Shown here in pieces: positions 10,200 through 22,741 of a DNA stretch of 64,000 nucleotides. The notes under the pieces are model-generated. The model was not told the DNA's origin, ran no database searches, and saw nothing but the letters and a program-made list of their open reading frames with translations. The stretch comes from Pseudopyrenochaeta lycopersici (Eukaryota; Ascomycota; Dothideomycetes; Pleosporales; Pseudopyrenochaetaceae), in NCBI GenBank assembly GCA_003313425.1, contig NHZP01000109.1, positions 1-64,000 of the forward strand, in the 5' to 3' direction. The translations under genes were made by a program, and so were the position numbers. Position 1 is the first letter of the stretch. The number at the start of each line of letters is the position of its first letter.

Positions 10200-11503
10200 C
10201 AGTCCCCCCCCATGAATTGACTGCTAGCGCGAGACGAGGTGTGACGAGATCTGGTCCGTGCGGCAGGAAGGGGTCACATCTTTGATCACACAACTTTGGC
10301 AGTAAACAGATGCTTGCGCTTCACTGTCGTTCTTTTTTTTGATAATGAGGTCTCCAAAGACTCGCCTCTCATATAAGGAGAGAATTCAGATACATACAAT
10401 GCATGATCTTGGTTATAAGCAGACAGAAATCTCAATCTACCTCCAGATTCCTCAGACAACGATCTCTCTCTGCCTTCGAACAGGCGAGACGCCTCCACCT
10501 CCTCCACTAGGCCGTAAGCCTATCCTTGATACGCCAAAGAGACAAAGGCTTGTTGCTCATGCGACTCAGGATCACGTTCAAAGAAGAAAGCCGTGGAAGG
10601 AGGTCGCAGCAGAGCTGGGGTGGCATCTTTGCAGCAGGACGCTGAAGGCAGCATTTGAAAAAGAGAGATACTTTAGACGCGTTGCAACAGAGAAACCTCT
10701 CCTCACAGATAAGCATAGATATGATAGACTGGTTTGGGCATATGAGCATGTTGAATGGGAAGATCAAGACTGGCTCAGAGTTGGATGGAGCGACGAGATG
10801 TCTGCAAGACTAGGAGGAGGCAAGATATTTGTGACAAGGATGGCAGAAGAGAGACTTGATCAAGACTGCCTTATCCCTCGTTTCAGACGTTACTCATGCT
10901 GCATGGTCTGGGGCATTATCTCAGGCCTATTCAAAGGGCCTCTTATTCTCTTTAAGAAAGATTGGTGCGTAAATAAGAAGAAGACAGTCACTTCTCACGT
11001 CTATATTAAGCATATTCTTCCTTACATTAAGGAATTCCAAAGAGAGATGGCTGCCTACTTCAACAAAGAGATGATCTTTATGGAGGATAACTGTTCTATT
11101 CATAACTCAAAAGAAACAAAGGCTGCGCAGAGGCTGCTCCAAATCATAAAGATGACTTGGCCAGCTAATTCACCAGATCTCAACCCTATTGAGAACGTGT
11201 GGCAGATGCTCAAGCATCGAGTCGCCCAGCGATATCCTAAGACAACAGAGGAGGTTAAGCTCTATCTTGAGGAGGAGTGGGAGAAAATCACAGTTGAAGA
11301 CTATAAAAAGTATATCCTGTCCATGCGTGAGCGCTGTGTTGCAGTGATCCAGGCAGAAGGCCTTCATACAAAGTGGTAGAGCATTGCTGCTGTCTTGTTG
11401 TACATACAAAAATGAATAGAAACTCAGACCAGGGCTGTGCCGCACGGACCAAATCTCATCACATCTCGTCTCGCGCTAGCAGTCAATTCATGGGGGGGGA
11501 CTG
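10200..11503 (+). mobile_element. Tc1/mariner-like transposon, complete
   Basis: The element is 1,304 bp, flanked by TA (10198-10199 and 11504-11505). It has inverted terminal repeats of about 65 bp that start CAGTCCCCCC and contain CATGAATTGACTGCTAGCG, with only a few mismatches between ends. It carries one intact transposase gene. Confidence 0.95.
10345..11379 (+). CDS. Tc1-like DD34E transposase
   Basis: The frame is 344 aa from ATG 10345. An N-terminal helix-turn-helix (MHDLGYKQTEISIYL, near residues 17-31) would bind the terminal repeats. The catalytic residues are Asp in VGWSDEMSARLG (about 151), Asp in FMEDNCSIH (about 250) and Glu in SPDLNPIENVW, with 34 residues between the second Asp and the Glu. 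That spacing and the SPDLNPIE block are diagnostic of the Tc1 lineage. No stop or frameshift is present, so the element may be autonomous. Confidence 0.95.
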   Translation: MRSPKTRLSYKERIQIHTMHDLGYKQTEISIYLQIPQTTISLCLRTGETPPPPPLGRKPILDTPKRQRLVAHATQDHVQRRKPWKEVAAELGWHLCSRTLKAAFEKERYFRRVATEKPLLTDKHRYDRLVWAYEHVEWEDQDWLRVGWSDEMSARLGGGKIFVTRMAEERLDQDCLIPRFRRYSCCMVWGIISGLFKGPLILFKKDWCVNKKKTVTSHVYIKHILPYIKEFQREMAAYFNKEMIFMEDNCSIHNSKETKAAQRLLQIIKMTWPANSPDLNPIENVWQMLKHRVAQRYPKTTEEVKLYLEEEWEKITVEDYKKYILSMRERCVAVIQAEGLHTKW

Positions 11504-11505
11504 TA

Positions 11506-14500
11506 GAGGATAATGATTATGATCCCCTCAATACCACGTCAACGACCATCAGCGTTCTACTCACATGGCTAACCTGTCAATGCAAGCACTGTTAGGCATG
11601 ACCGGTCATGACTCGTGGGTTCCATGCTTCATGACGCAAGCAACAAACCATTCATCCCACGCCAGTCCAGTCTCGGCTAAAATAAGCCTTTCCTGACTTC
11701 ACGAGTTATGAGTCAGTCACGAAAATCTCCGGGCTAATCAAACAGCGGCGCCGGAAACTGGGCAATTGACTGCAGAGGGGAGTGTTGGAGGCTCCTTCTC
11801 GAACCCTCACAGCTTGCCCACACATGTGGCAATGTAATGTTGCTGCTCGTTGTTACCATTACATGTTTCGTTTCGAACGTTGAGACGATGGTGCTAAGCC
11901 GCAATGGGCTGCCCTCCGCAAGGATATTGCACGCTGCGGCGTGGCGGCTTGCTGCTGCGTGGAAATGGGGCGTTGGCACATCAGCACGCGAAACAAGCAA
12001 GTACATCGTGGTGGGTACACAAGGACACCAGGTTACGCGGAGCTCTTCGATACTAACTGCTTACCTCCATCACTACAATCGGCCAGTATTTTTGTGCTAT
12101 CTCTGATCTGCTTATGCCTCCATGTCAGCTATGGTAAACGTGTCAGGGTTAGCTTCGAATCATCGCTATGCTAGCAGCTGGCACTCCTATACTGATACCC
12201 TGCTTATCGCCCAAGCCGTTCATCATACTTTTGCTTCACGTGGAATTGATTACTTGAGAAAGCTAGTTTTTCGACACGGCGGACAGTAAGCACTGTAATG
12301 GAAGCCAGAACTGTGGTGCACAATATTGGCACTTGCTTCGCAGATGATATTCTATCAGCATAAGCGTACTGGAGGCCAGTGGCTATAAAGGTGTGGGCGT
12401 AGCATGTTCTAAGCCCTCGAATGTGGTCACACATCGCTACACTCAAGGCTCACTTCCAGCGAGGGATTGCGACGCAACAAGCGACTCAATCCAGCTTCGT
12501 CATTTCATACCACAAATTCTGTCCCAGTTCTCCCATATCGAGCCCGGTGTAACAGCCCGATACCCGGTGAAACAATGCTCTTGTTTTGAACGTCTGAGCG
12601 AGAACGTGTTGGTGATGCCACAGTGGGCCGACTCTGCTAACCACAATGTCTGCTGTTGAGACACTAGAGAAATGCCAGGTGCTGCGCTAGCTGATATTAG
12701 GGAAGGCCTCGCGCTCCAGGCTTGCGCGCGAAGTTTCGTGTTCAATTCCGCGTTCAATTCCGCGTTTCCGCTAGCTCCGTGCTTATTTCCGGTCTACATC
12801 CTCTGTCCACTTGGTCAGTATCCTATAGCCTACATTATGCATGGTACTAACATGCCAGTACGGTTGGCGCCGCTTAGCACCGCATTCGTACTCTTTATAC
12901 TTAGGCCTATAGTGCTTCTCAGGCTGTTTTACGAGGCGTGAGAGCTTCATTGAGGCCTTTGAGAGCCGAAGGCTGGCTTTGGGGAAATTCCTCAGCTATC
13001 TGGTAAATCTCGTGCGTCTCAGAGCGTGGTGCGCACACGGTCGCGTCAGCCGCAAGCGCGAGTCATCATGGTCAAGTCCGGAGGTATCATCACATTGGCT
13101 TGTACAACCTCTAGTAACGTTAACGGCTGATATCACCTTCCCTTCGAGCAAGCTTTGCTAATCTCTCTCAGGCAATTGAACGCGTACACGAACAATAAAA
13201 TCGAGATTCATCTACCTATCCGGGTTTCGTGCCCTGCATCCACAAAATTTCTTGTGCAACAACTGAGTATAATACGCCGAAATTGCTTGCCCATTCTACG
13301 ACTGCTTGTTGAGATCTTTGCTGACTAGTGGCACGGTTTTGGCGTTGCATTCAAACACAAATCTTGCTCAGAATCACCGACAACTTCGAGAGAATTACTC
13401 GGATTGCGCGCGTCGCTGGTAGCTTGCCCCAACCTTTGCGATATTCTCTAGGGTCATCTACTCTACGTAAGTCCCGATCCAAAGAGCAAGCGGCTTGTTC
13501 GCCTCTTCAGCTCTATACCTATACCTCCCCATTCTTACTGAACAGAAGATCTGCGCCCTGGAAAATGTGCCTGCAGGTCAGCTTAAATCAAAATATCTAT
13601 CGCTACATGCTAGGCGGGGCTACAGTATCAACGTCGTACGGGCTGACTACTGAAATAGGTCAATGTCATGATATTCAGCCTTACCCATACGCTGCTCATA
13701 TTCGTTCTCAATTAGACTACTCACAGGGTACCTCTCCTTTTTCGCCGCAACTGGATAAGTCCTCAAGGCCTTTTCGGGTCGCTTCTTCTGCTTCTAGCTT
13801 ATCCACACGGTCACCACCCCACGAGGTAAGAGTAAGTTCAATACCTTTGTCACCCTATTTGTACTATACACTAACTGTCGTGCCCGGCGCCTTTGCTAGA
13901 ATATAAATCGCAGCATCGGCTGAGAGCATTTGTGGCTGTCAACTTAGGTGAGCGATTCACAAGGCTGTACAATCCTCGCCAGGCCGTGCTCAAGCAGGGC
14001 GTGGAGGCGTTGACCCCGCTTCTGCAGCTCGATTTCCGCTAATCCGACTCTCGCAGGGATCAGTCCGATTATGCCCAACAGATGTTCCGCATCTATTGAC
14101 AGTCAGTAAGTGATCGCTCCGTTTATTGCGGTTAAGTATGGCGACACTCAAAGGTTGACAGCACCATGGATTCAATCTGGGGCTTCCCAGATTGGCCGCT
14201 TGCTGTGACACTGACATCCTTAAATTCAAGAGTAATCGCCGCCTAAGCGTGTGCCATTCATTCAAACTTCTCGCAGCGTCGACCAATGGCTGAAACATGA
14301 CCAGAAACTGACATTCCAAACACTGAGGCAACCGACGTCTTCGATGCTGTCGAATGGCAACCTTCGCTCTACCATCCTACCTCTGTCGAGCTGAATCAAG
14401 ATCCTCGAGGTCCACAAGAGACAGTAAGTCCTATATGGCCCTCGATGATCATCCGAGATGTATCAAGACTGCGGGGACAAGCTTGAAGTCTGACTGACTA

Positions 14501-16063
14501 GTCCCTAGATCTCGTCTATCAACTTCGGATGCCGCTGAGGCGCGTATCTACAATCCGTCGTGTCCCATAAAAGTATGTGTCCGTGGATCTTGCTAACGCC
14601 AATCAGCCTCCAAATCTTTGCAGCATGCGATCTATACAAGGGACGCACCGACCAACGTCGAAGAAGACGCTAGCCGGCGGCTAAGTGGCTTCAAGCGCAC
14701 TCCGACTCTTAGATGTCTCGCGGATTTGGATGCTCATACGCGACATTGAGTTCCCCTGCTCGCAATCGCAACGTCATCTGCTGACATCTGTCTCGTAGCG
14801 CCCTGGCACCGAATCAAGCTAGCGGTTGGCCTGGCTCTTGAGATCTACTGCGCGAAGGACCATCAGATAAGCGGTCTTTCATCGTGCCTACTGGTTCTGT
14901 ACAAGCTCTACCTAATCAGTAAGGCTTGGTGTTAATATTTTCTACACTCGCGAAAGAAAGGTTACATGTTTAGTGTGCTTCTAGCGACGTGCACAGCGAT
15001 TTCACAACATTTTGAAGGCCCCTGGACCTGCAACCAGCTAACTGTTTGGAGCAGGGCCCGTAACGGCTTGTGTACGCAAGAGCATCATGTCGCAATGATA
15101 TATGTAGCGTCCCATGGCGCGTGGGGCGAGTAAACTGTGTGAGTCTTTCTCCGCCCTGGCATCCTGGTCTGGCTTATTTACAGGAAACGGCACAATCAGT
15201 GATGCGGATCGCGACGATCAAGAGGAAGATTCAATCGCTCGAGACAGGTAGCTGGGGTAAGCACAATCGGCAAAGTCTTCAGCAAATCGCTGTGCCAGGA
15301 TTCTTCATATCACCTCTTGGCGGCCGCTGACGTTAACACAGAACGCCATACTACAAAACCGATTATACGACTAGTGGCCTAAGTGTAAACGTGGAAAAGA
15401 GGGGCCAAGCCGCCTTGCTGTGGGGGGGGGGGGGGAAATCCGCCGAACGGTGATGGCTTGCCAACGCATGCATATGCATACCATGTCTAGCGCGCGGACC
15501 GCGCCTCCCGGCACCACCCTGCATATCTCCGAGTCAGTGTTATGCAGGCAGTCCACATACATCGTGTCTGCTGCCGAGTCCAACCCTGGCCCGTGTCATG
15601 CAATTGCACGGGCGCCGCCATCATCCGCTGCCTGTCAGTCCTCTTCGGGCCAGCGCCCCTTAGGCCGGTACTTCACAATTGAACTCAGATCCCGAAACTT
15701 CAACGAACACAGCGGGATGATTCTGTACCAACAGTCAAGAGCAAGTCGCCTCACGCAAGTGACTGCGCTTGTGAAAGCCGCAGGTGGCCTAATCAACTCT
15801 GCCGTACTGACTGCATAAAGCGTGCAGAGAGAGAAGAGAGAAGAGAGAAGAGAGAGTATCTGCTTCATTCTCGTTTCTAGCCTCTAAGCATTAGTACAGT
15901 TTTGACCCCATGGACCGGTGGCCAAATCAGCTACTGTGCAATACACGAACTAGGTTAGGCACACTAACGAGACTCGTCCAGCATATCTGAACATAAGGCG
16001 TTAAAAGTCATTGCAAATTTCGGGGGGTTCCACATCGAAGCAGCACTCGCCCAAGGCGGTATC
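11506..16063. other. Gene-poor interval, no recognisable gene
   Basis: This is 4.5 kb without a gene I can support. The longest frame (13328-13906, plus) is low-complexity and lacks motifs. Scattered coding-like patches between 14,340 and 14,900 with possible GT/AG sites could be remnants of a gene but match nothing I know. It lies just upstream of the biosynthetic locus, so decayed cluster genes are possible but unproven. Confidence 0.5.
15422..15435. repeat. G14 homopolymer
   Basis: An uninterrupted run of 14 G. A GA-rich simple repeat (GAGAAGA units) follows at about 15826-15856. Confidence 0.95.
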
Positions 16064-17662
16064 ATGAAAGCTGAACAGCAGTCCGCCCTTCTCGAGCTGG
16101 CGACGGAGGTTCACCAGCTGACAACTCAGATTGTCAAAGATCTGACTGCGAAGAATCTACGGGAGCCAACATTTGAAGTAGACTCCGAAACAGTGCTGGA
16201 AACTCCGGAGCAGATTGCCCTCCGCGCACGGCTGAATGATGCCGCTCGAGATCTACTACGCCTCGTGAATTGCCCCAGAAACGATGCGCGGACCTTCGTA
16301 TGCTACTTGTACGATCTGGCAGCCTGGCAAGTAGCTTGTGAATTCAACTTCTTCGAAGCAATTCCCGAAGATAGAGTCGCTAACATCAAGAGATTGCGGA
16401 GAAAGATGGAATGGACGAAGATCGTGTTGGTCGCTTCTTGCGCATGCTAGCTACGGACGGAGTTTTTGAGGAAGTGGAAAAGGATGTGTTCAAACATACG
16501 TCCCGAAGTGTTCTTTACCTGAAAGACAAGCAGTGGCGGGATGTATGCACTATCAGTGCGATTATTCTGCTCGACGTTGGTAGAATTACGATGCTAATAC
16601 AGCCTATAGGTTGGATGAATTCTTCAGAGCAGCAACTGAGACTTCCGCAAGTATCCAGGAATCAACCCTCGTGAGCAATGGGCAGAAGAAAGCTTTTGTG
16701 ATGAGGCACGGAACGGATTTGTTTCAATTCTACAAGCAAGACCCACAACGAGCAGGTCGCTTTGCGAGCGCGATGGCTGGAGTCTCCAGACGCACTACTC
16801 TCCTTCTCCAACTTGCAGGTTACTGTGCTAACTTCCTTGTAGTTGAGCGCCATTTTGAAACTCTCAAGGAGAGCCTCTCTTGGGATCAAATCAGCAGAGG
16901 CAAAATCATCGCTGTCGGTGGTAGAAGTGGCCACATGAGTGTCTCGCTCGCCCGGGTAAGTTTGAAACAAACCCAATGCTCTACAACAAGCTCACTTACA
17001 GCTGCTCGAGGCCTTCCCAAATCTTGAACTCATTGTCCAGGATTCTCTGACCATGCTGTCATCGGCTATCCAGAACGACTTCTCAGATCTCAATGGTCGA
17101 GTTACGTTCATGCCGCATGACTTCTTCGCTACTCAACCCGTCTCAGGCGCACCAGCATATCTTTTGAGATACGTAACCCATAACTGGAACGACGTGGACT
17201 GTATCCGTATCTCCAGGGCGCTCCTCCCTGCCTTGGAGAAAAGCACTCCTGGGACACCACTCTTGATCAACGATGTTGTACCGCCAACACTGGGAGAAGC
17301 CTCAATTTTCCACGACAATCACATGTGCCAGGTTGACATCATGATGATGCTGGTCCTCGGGGCTAAACAGAGAACAGAAGAACAGTTCCGGCATTTGCTC
17401 TCGGATGCAGGTTCACGATTCAAGGTTAGCAAAGTTAAACTGATGTTGCTCTGAGACCATTCGCTAATGTCTCTTCCAGATCAAAGCTATTCACGGAAAG
17501 GGCAACATGAGCCAGATCGAGGCACATCTGGATATTGATGCAGCTCGCCATACGGAAGGCTTAGCTGTTGCCGAAGTCTCCAAAGATGCGTCAGCAGATG
17601 ACCAGGAGCAGGATGCATCCACTGTTGCCAACCAGCAGAAGCGGACTGGAACCCGTCTCTGA
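16064..17662 (+). pseudogene. COMT-type O-methyltransferase of the PKS locus, frameshifted
   Basis: This is a fungal class of SAM-dependent O-methyltransferase that usually acts on polyketide or aromatic hydroxyls. From ATG 16064 the dimerisation region leads to EFNFFEAIP; the frame then shifts near 16396, where one G appears missing (TTGCGG for TTGGCGG), and continues as GMDEDRVGRFLRML. A small intron lies within about 16542-16607, with exact ends uncertain, before LDEFFRAATETS. A second intron may exist near 16782-16842. Clear introns are 16956-17001 and 17425-17479. The SAM motif reads IIAVGGRSGHM where the family has VDVGGGxGH, so both the Asp and the third Gly are changed. The catalytic His is kept in RYVTHNWND. 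The protein ends at TGA 17662. It is separated from the PKS by Copia-1. Confidence 0.8.
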
Positions 17663-17707
17663 TCTACTGGAGCGCCACATCACTGGGCTGCATGATGACC
17701 TGTGGAG

Positions 17708-17869
17708 TGTTGGACTTATAGGCTCTTCGGCACGATGAGGAGAGGAGACTATCGACATGATAGGTGTTGTCTTCATTTTTGTCTTAAGGTCTGTATCAAG
17801 TCTAGTCGGTTGAGTGCTACATATAAAGATGGCGCTAGCAGGGGTCTGTCTGTTTATGTAATCCCAACA
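17708..17869 (-). repeat. Copia-1 LTR (3' in element sense)
   Basis: 162 bp, TG...CA ends, by eye identical to 23008-23169. Confidence 0.95.
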
Positions 17870-17984
17870 CGCCCCCTCAGACAGAGCCCGTAAAGGTGGA
17901 AGAGACAACCGTACATATGCTGCTCTCGTTAAAAAACTTCTCAAGTCATCCAAGGAAGAAAAAGAGTAGCAGCAAGGGTCGTGG

Positions 17985-20900
17985 TTAGTGCGGCACGAGG
18001 CCTGCGGCTAGTCGCCAGCGTTCTAGTGGCTCGCGTGGTAATGCCTTGGTTCCTATGTCCGCCATGTTCTCTTCCTGTGGCACCCATTTGATTCTGACGG
18101 TGCCGTCGGCTTGAAGCTCCCGGGTTTTATGGTATCGTATCCAGATATGCTTTGTGCGTTCATGGTGCTTGGCGTTGTCGACCAAGTCTTTGGCTCCTCG
18201 GTTGTCACTGCAGATTAGTATGCCTTGACTAACCGGATGTCCAAGCTCTTCCAGCAGTCCCTTAAGATAGGCTGCTTCTAAACTTGCCGTAAACAGCGCC
18301 ATATACTCAGACTCCGTACTAGAGACCGACACTACAGATTGCTTCCGGCTCTTCCAGCTGACTGCACCTCCTGCTAGAGTGAAGATATAGCATTCTGTCG
18401 AAACGCTATCAGTACAGTCAGATCCCCACTCAGCATCGCACCATCCTATGATCTCTTGGTCCTTATTACCGTCGAATTCTAGTGCAAGGTCTAGGGTTCC
18501 AGAGACGTATCGCAGCACCTTCTTTGCCGCGTCATAGTGCTGTTGTGTAGGGTTGACCATGAACCGGCTCAGCAGAGATACCGGGTAGGCTAGATCTAGT
18601 CGGCTTCCGATCATGCCAAACATTAAAGAGCCGATCAGAGATTGGTAGTCGTAGCGTATTCTCTTCTCGCAGATGTAGTTGTCCTCAGGTGGCTTGTGGA
18701 ACATCCCGGGGTTCATTGGCACTGCGTTCTTCTTGAGGTTGTCAAGGCCTAGGCGTGTGAGTACCTTTCGTAGGTAGGTGCTGTGGCTTAGGAGGATCTT
18801 CCGGTTCTCCCTATCTCGGTAGATCTGCATGCCTAGGAAGTGTTTACAGGGTCCTTCGTCGCTCATTTCGAATCGCGAGTGTAGTTGATCCTTGGTGTGT
18901 TGAATGCGTTCCTTGTCGGGGCCAAACAGTAGCATGTCGTCGACGTAGACTACCAAGATGGTGTCTCCGTTCAAGAAAACGGCCTCGTCGTATGCTGACC
19001 TCTTAAACCCCATCTCTTGTAGCGCTTTCTGGAGTGTTTAGTACCAGATTCTTGGGGCTTGCTTCAGACCGTACAGGGCCTTCCGTAGTCGGCAGACTGT
19101 TCCGTTCTTGGTGAATCCAGTGGGGAGCTCTACAAAGACTTCGGTGTCAATGGGCCCGTAGAGGAAGGCGGTTTTAACGTCCATTTGCTCAATTTCCCAG
19201 TCATGAATGGCTGCCAGTGCGAACAGCACACGGTAGGTTTTCTGTCGTACTACTGACGCAAAGGTTTCTGAGAAGTCGATGCCTTGTTGTTGCTCAAACC
19301 CGCGGACGACCCAACGAGCCTTAAATCTGCTGATTTCGCCGTCAGGGCCTCGCTTTATCTTGTATACCCATTTGCCACTGAGTACGTTCATCTGCTGGGT
19401 CTTAGGAACTTCGTCCCATGTGCAATTGAGGCTTAGGGATTTCATTTCTTCTTGCATTGCCTTGATCCATTGGTCTCGATATGGACCGTTTATTGCCTGC
19501 TCGTAGGTTTGAGGTTCAAGGGGTTCAGGCAGCTGGCCTTGGACTGTATTGCCGTATGCTTCGAGATCGTTGTTGTCAAAGGACACGGCGGCATGGAAGG
19601 CTTCTATAGCTAGCTGTCGGCAACTCCTAGGTCTGCATTATTCAAGTAGTGGGAAGGACGGCAGTGGCAGGAGGTCGAGTTGGTGGATGCGGTCTTTGAT
19701 GTCTTCTAGGAAAGCCCACGGTTGATTGAGGACCTCAAGGCAGTTGATTTCATTTTCTTTGGCGCCCCCTGTGGCCGAGCGGTGACGTTTGGGGTTCTGT
19801 TCAAGGTTGACTGGCTCTATTGGGTTGGCGGCTAGGTCAAGGACTTGTTAGAGCTCAGCAGGACTCAGATCAAGGTCGCGTTGTAGTTGATCCCGATTCG
19901 CCCCCTCAACGCGTGCCGTGAGGTCCTGAGTTGTGGTAGGTTTTAGAGCGGGCACTTGTGGGAACCGAGCTAATTGTTTAGCAGGGAGGACTTCTTCGGG
20001 TGTCGGAATGGCCGCAGACATGGCAGAGCAAGAGGGGAGCTTGTATTCTGCCGAGTGCTTGAGGCGGACATTCTCGTCAAATAATACTTCTTTGGCGCGC
20101 TCGATTTCACCGGTAGAGGGGTTCCAGAGTCGGTATATATTTTAAGTGTATGATGAGTTGCTTGTTTCTGAACTCTCCACCGTTATCGGTGCGGTAGTAG
20201 AGGACCTTGAGTCCAGTGTGTGCTTCTACCTGTGCTGTATCGAGTTTGATCCAGTGTGTCGCGTCAGACTTCCGTTTTAGGAGGTAAAGTCGTGGGCGCC
20301 TGCTGTAGTCGTCGATGATCAGGAGGTAGTAAGCTTCGCCGTTAGGGGTAGGCGGCGTGATAGGCCCCCCAAGATCCGCAAATTGGCGCTCGCCTCGTCG
20401 CGTGGCGCGGGTTACTAATGCCATGTGGTTTTAGGCATGGCCTTTGCCGTGGACACAGGAGGCGCAGAGTAGGTCAGTCCGGTCGTCCAGGAGCGGTATC
20501 TCCAGTTGTTTAGCTAGAGTCTTGCAGGTCTTGTAGTTAAGGTGACCCATCCGTTTGTGGAGGTCCATGAGTGAGATGGCAGGAGTGGTGTGCTCGGTAA
20601 CAAAGGCTATCGTACTACTAGGTGTTTCTGTGGCGTAATTCCAGAGTTCAAGAGATTCCTTAATTAAGTACCGGAGCTTCCGGAAGACGCCATGAACAGA
20701 ACCCAAGAGGATCAGGGTGTTTTTCCCTTGGTGCCGCTTCGTGATGCGGGCACATCGGGAGTCCTGGTAATAGCCCATGCCAGGCTGGCTTGTGATAACG
20801 CCGACAGATATCAGGTTTACCGTCATGTAGGGAACGTATAGTACTCTTTTAAACTCTATTCGTTGCGTGTTGTTGACTCGCTGTACTATGATAGGTACAG

Positions 20901-22206
20901 TGCCTTCCCCTAGGGCTTCTGCTCCGGTTCCTACGCCTCGCATTGGTATAGGCTTCGGGAACGCCTAGAAGTCGCTGAACATCTCGCGTTGGCAGCAGAG
21001 ATGGCGACCAGCAGCGCTGTCGAGTAGCCAGTCTAGGGATTTAGCACTATTGAGACGCGGAGGAACTTTAGTAGTAATCTCATTGATAGAGGCATAGGAT
21101 TCGGGTTCTTCGAAGCCTGCAATGTACGTAGTGTTCATGCCTTCAGGCCAATTCAGTAGTACTTGTTCGTTGTCCTCTAGGCCCGCTGATGAGAGCTCAG
21201 CACTGTTATCGGTGCTGGTCATGAACGCTTTCTTTTCTTGCTGTAAGCGACATTCCGCATCATTGTGGTTGCCACAGCCAGGGATCCAGCCATGGACGCT
21301 ACAAAGGTTTTGTTCGTGGGGTCTTGCAGTAACTGGGATCTTCCAAGTGCGTTCTATTAGGTTTTGCTGATTAATAGTAGGTCGCTTGTAATTTTATAAG
21401 TTACTAAGGGTGTTACTGCCGGGTCGCTTTCCGCCAGATCGGAATGAGCCGCTGGCCAGGTAGGCCGAGGTCTTTTGTTCCGATTGTATGCGAGACCATT
21501 CGTCGGTGGCCCGGGACATGGTTTCTTGGAGGGAGAGCGTTTGGCCTGTCCCTACGCCTGCCACGCTGAAGTGTTGGTAGAGTGTGGAACGAAAGGTGCT
21601 GAAGGATTCGCCGAGATTAGTGAGGAACCACAATTAGAGTAGTTCCTCAGGAAGGTGCCAGGACAGGTTCATGCGCCGGATCTTGTTGACTCGCGACATG
21701 AATGTCTGTGAGTAGTCCTGTACCCCTTTGTGTTGGTTTAAGTTGTCGTGGATTAAGCCCTCGATTTCCTCGGCTAGCAGATTTGCTCCCCGCTGCTGGG
21801 ACTCGTCCCGGAGAATCCGATAGACCTCATTTGCGTGATAAATGCCTCTGACCTTCTCCTTCATGTAAGGGGACAGGTTGTGCTTTATGCCCGCGAGCAG
21901 GTTATCATTGGCTCTTTCGTATCTAGCGCATCGCCGAACATAGTTGTTCCATATCTCGGTGTCGCTGCCGTCGGGGGGCTCAGAAGGATTTGTGATGCTA
22001 GCTGGCATCCCAGGGAGGTCGAGTAGCTTATGGACGTGTTCGGCTCGGGCAGCGTTTTGTAGTGCCTCGTCGAACTCAGCCCAGTTGGATGCCCCTTGTA
22101 GCTGAGGAAACTTAGTGTGTGTAGTTGCTGCCGGAGCCGAAGAGTCTGGCTACTTCAACTTCAACGGCAGGTTCTTCGAGTTCGAGTCTTCGTTAAAGGG
22201 GACCAT
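17985..22206 (-). pseudogene. Copia-1 gag-pol, nonsense-riddled, integrase deleted
   Basis: This is one gag-pol frame from ATG 22206. It holds gag, a zinc-knuckle-like CSVHGW...C stretch, protease (DWLLDSAAGRHL), the pre-integrase HKRMGHLNY and LCASC block, and the integrase start up to RTDNGGEF. At about 20145 the sequence jumps to the post-integrase linker (IYRLWNPSTG in another frame), so the NGVAER region is gone. RT (KTAFLYGPIDT, LYGLKQAP, YVDDMLLFG) and RNase H (STESEYMAL, ERTKHIWIRYH) follow. Stops lie at 22150, 21634, 21394, 20965, 20431, 19848, 19638 and 19038. All are TAA or TAG, each one C-to-T or G-to-A step from CAA, CAG or TGG. Outside the deletion I see no frameshift. Confidence 0.9.
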
Positions 22207-22741
22207 GTAGAGGCTGTTGACGATGAGATAGAGGTTGGAGTGTTTGGTTGGTGGATACGTTGATCGTGCCGGAGGAGCTTGGAACGTCGTTGGTGGTACC
22301 GGAACCGCGTTGTTGGGCTCGTGTCTGGGGTGCCATCGGCGCTGGATTTGGTTCGAAAGGATCTTGTTGCATTTATGTATCGAGGGCCACGTCCCTCTAT
22401 GGTGGCCCTTGCAATGGCCTCTGGCCGTTAAAAAAAAACTTGGATGACTTGATCATCTAAGGAATTTGGTCGTAATAGTTTTAATTTTTTGTGGTGTTTG
22501 CTGGGAGATTTTTTGTTTGTTTATTTCTTAGAGGGTTCCTGTTTGAATTGTGAGATGAACGTCTGTGCAGAGCAAAAGGAAATTGAGTGCGGTCCCCAGG
22601 TGGGGTGCCGGTGGGGTGCCGGGAAACATGCTCGTTACTCAGGGGCAATAGGGCTCCTGCCTGAGGCAAGACTTGGTCGTCTGTGTAGAGCTAAGTTTGC
22701 GCACGGGTTTTTGGTGTTGCTGCCGGAGCAGGCTTTGGGAA

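Noticed and set aside
13328..13906. 192-codon open frame.
   Set aside because: It has no recognised motif, a Ser/Arg/Leu-rich composition and no supporting splice or family pattern; chance frame is more likely.
14340..14900. Coding-like fragments with GTAAGT and AG sites, possibly a broken regulator gene of the cluster.
   Set aside because: The frames break repeatedly and no family motif could be recognised, so a call would be a guess.
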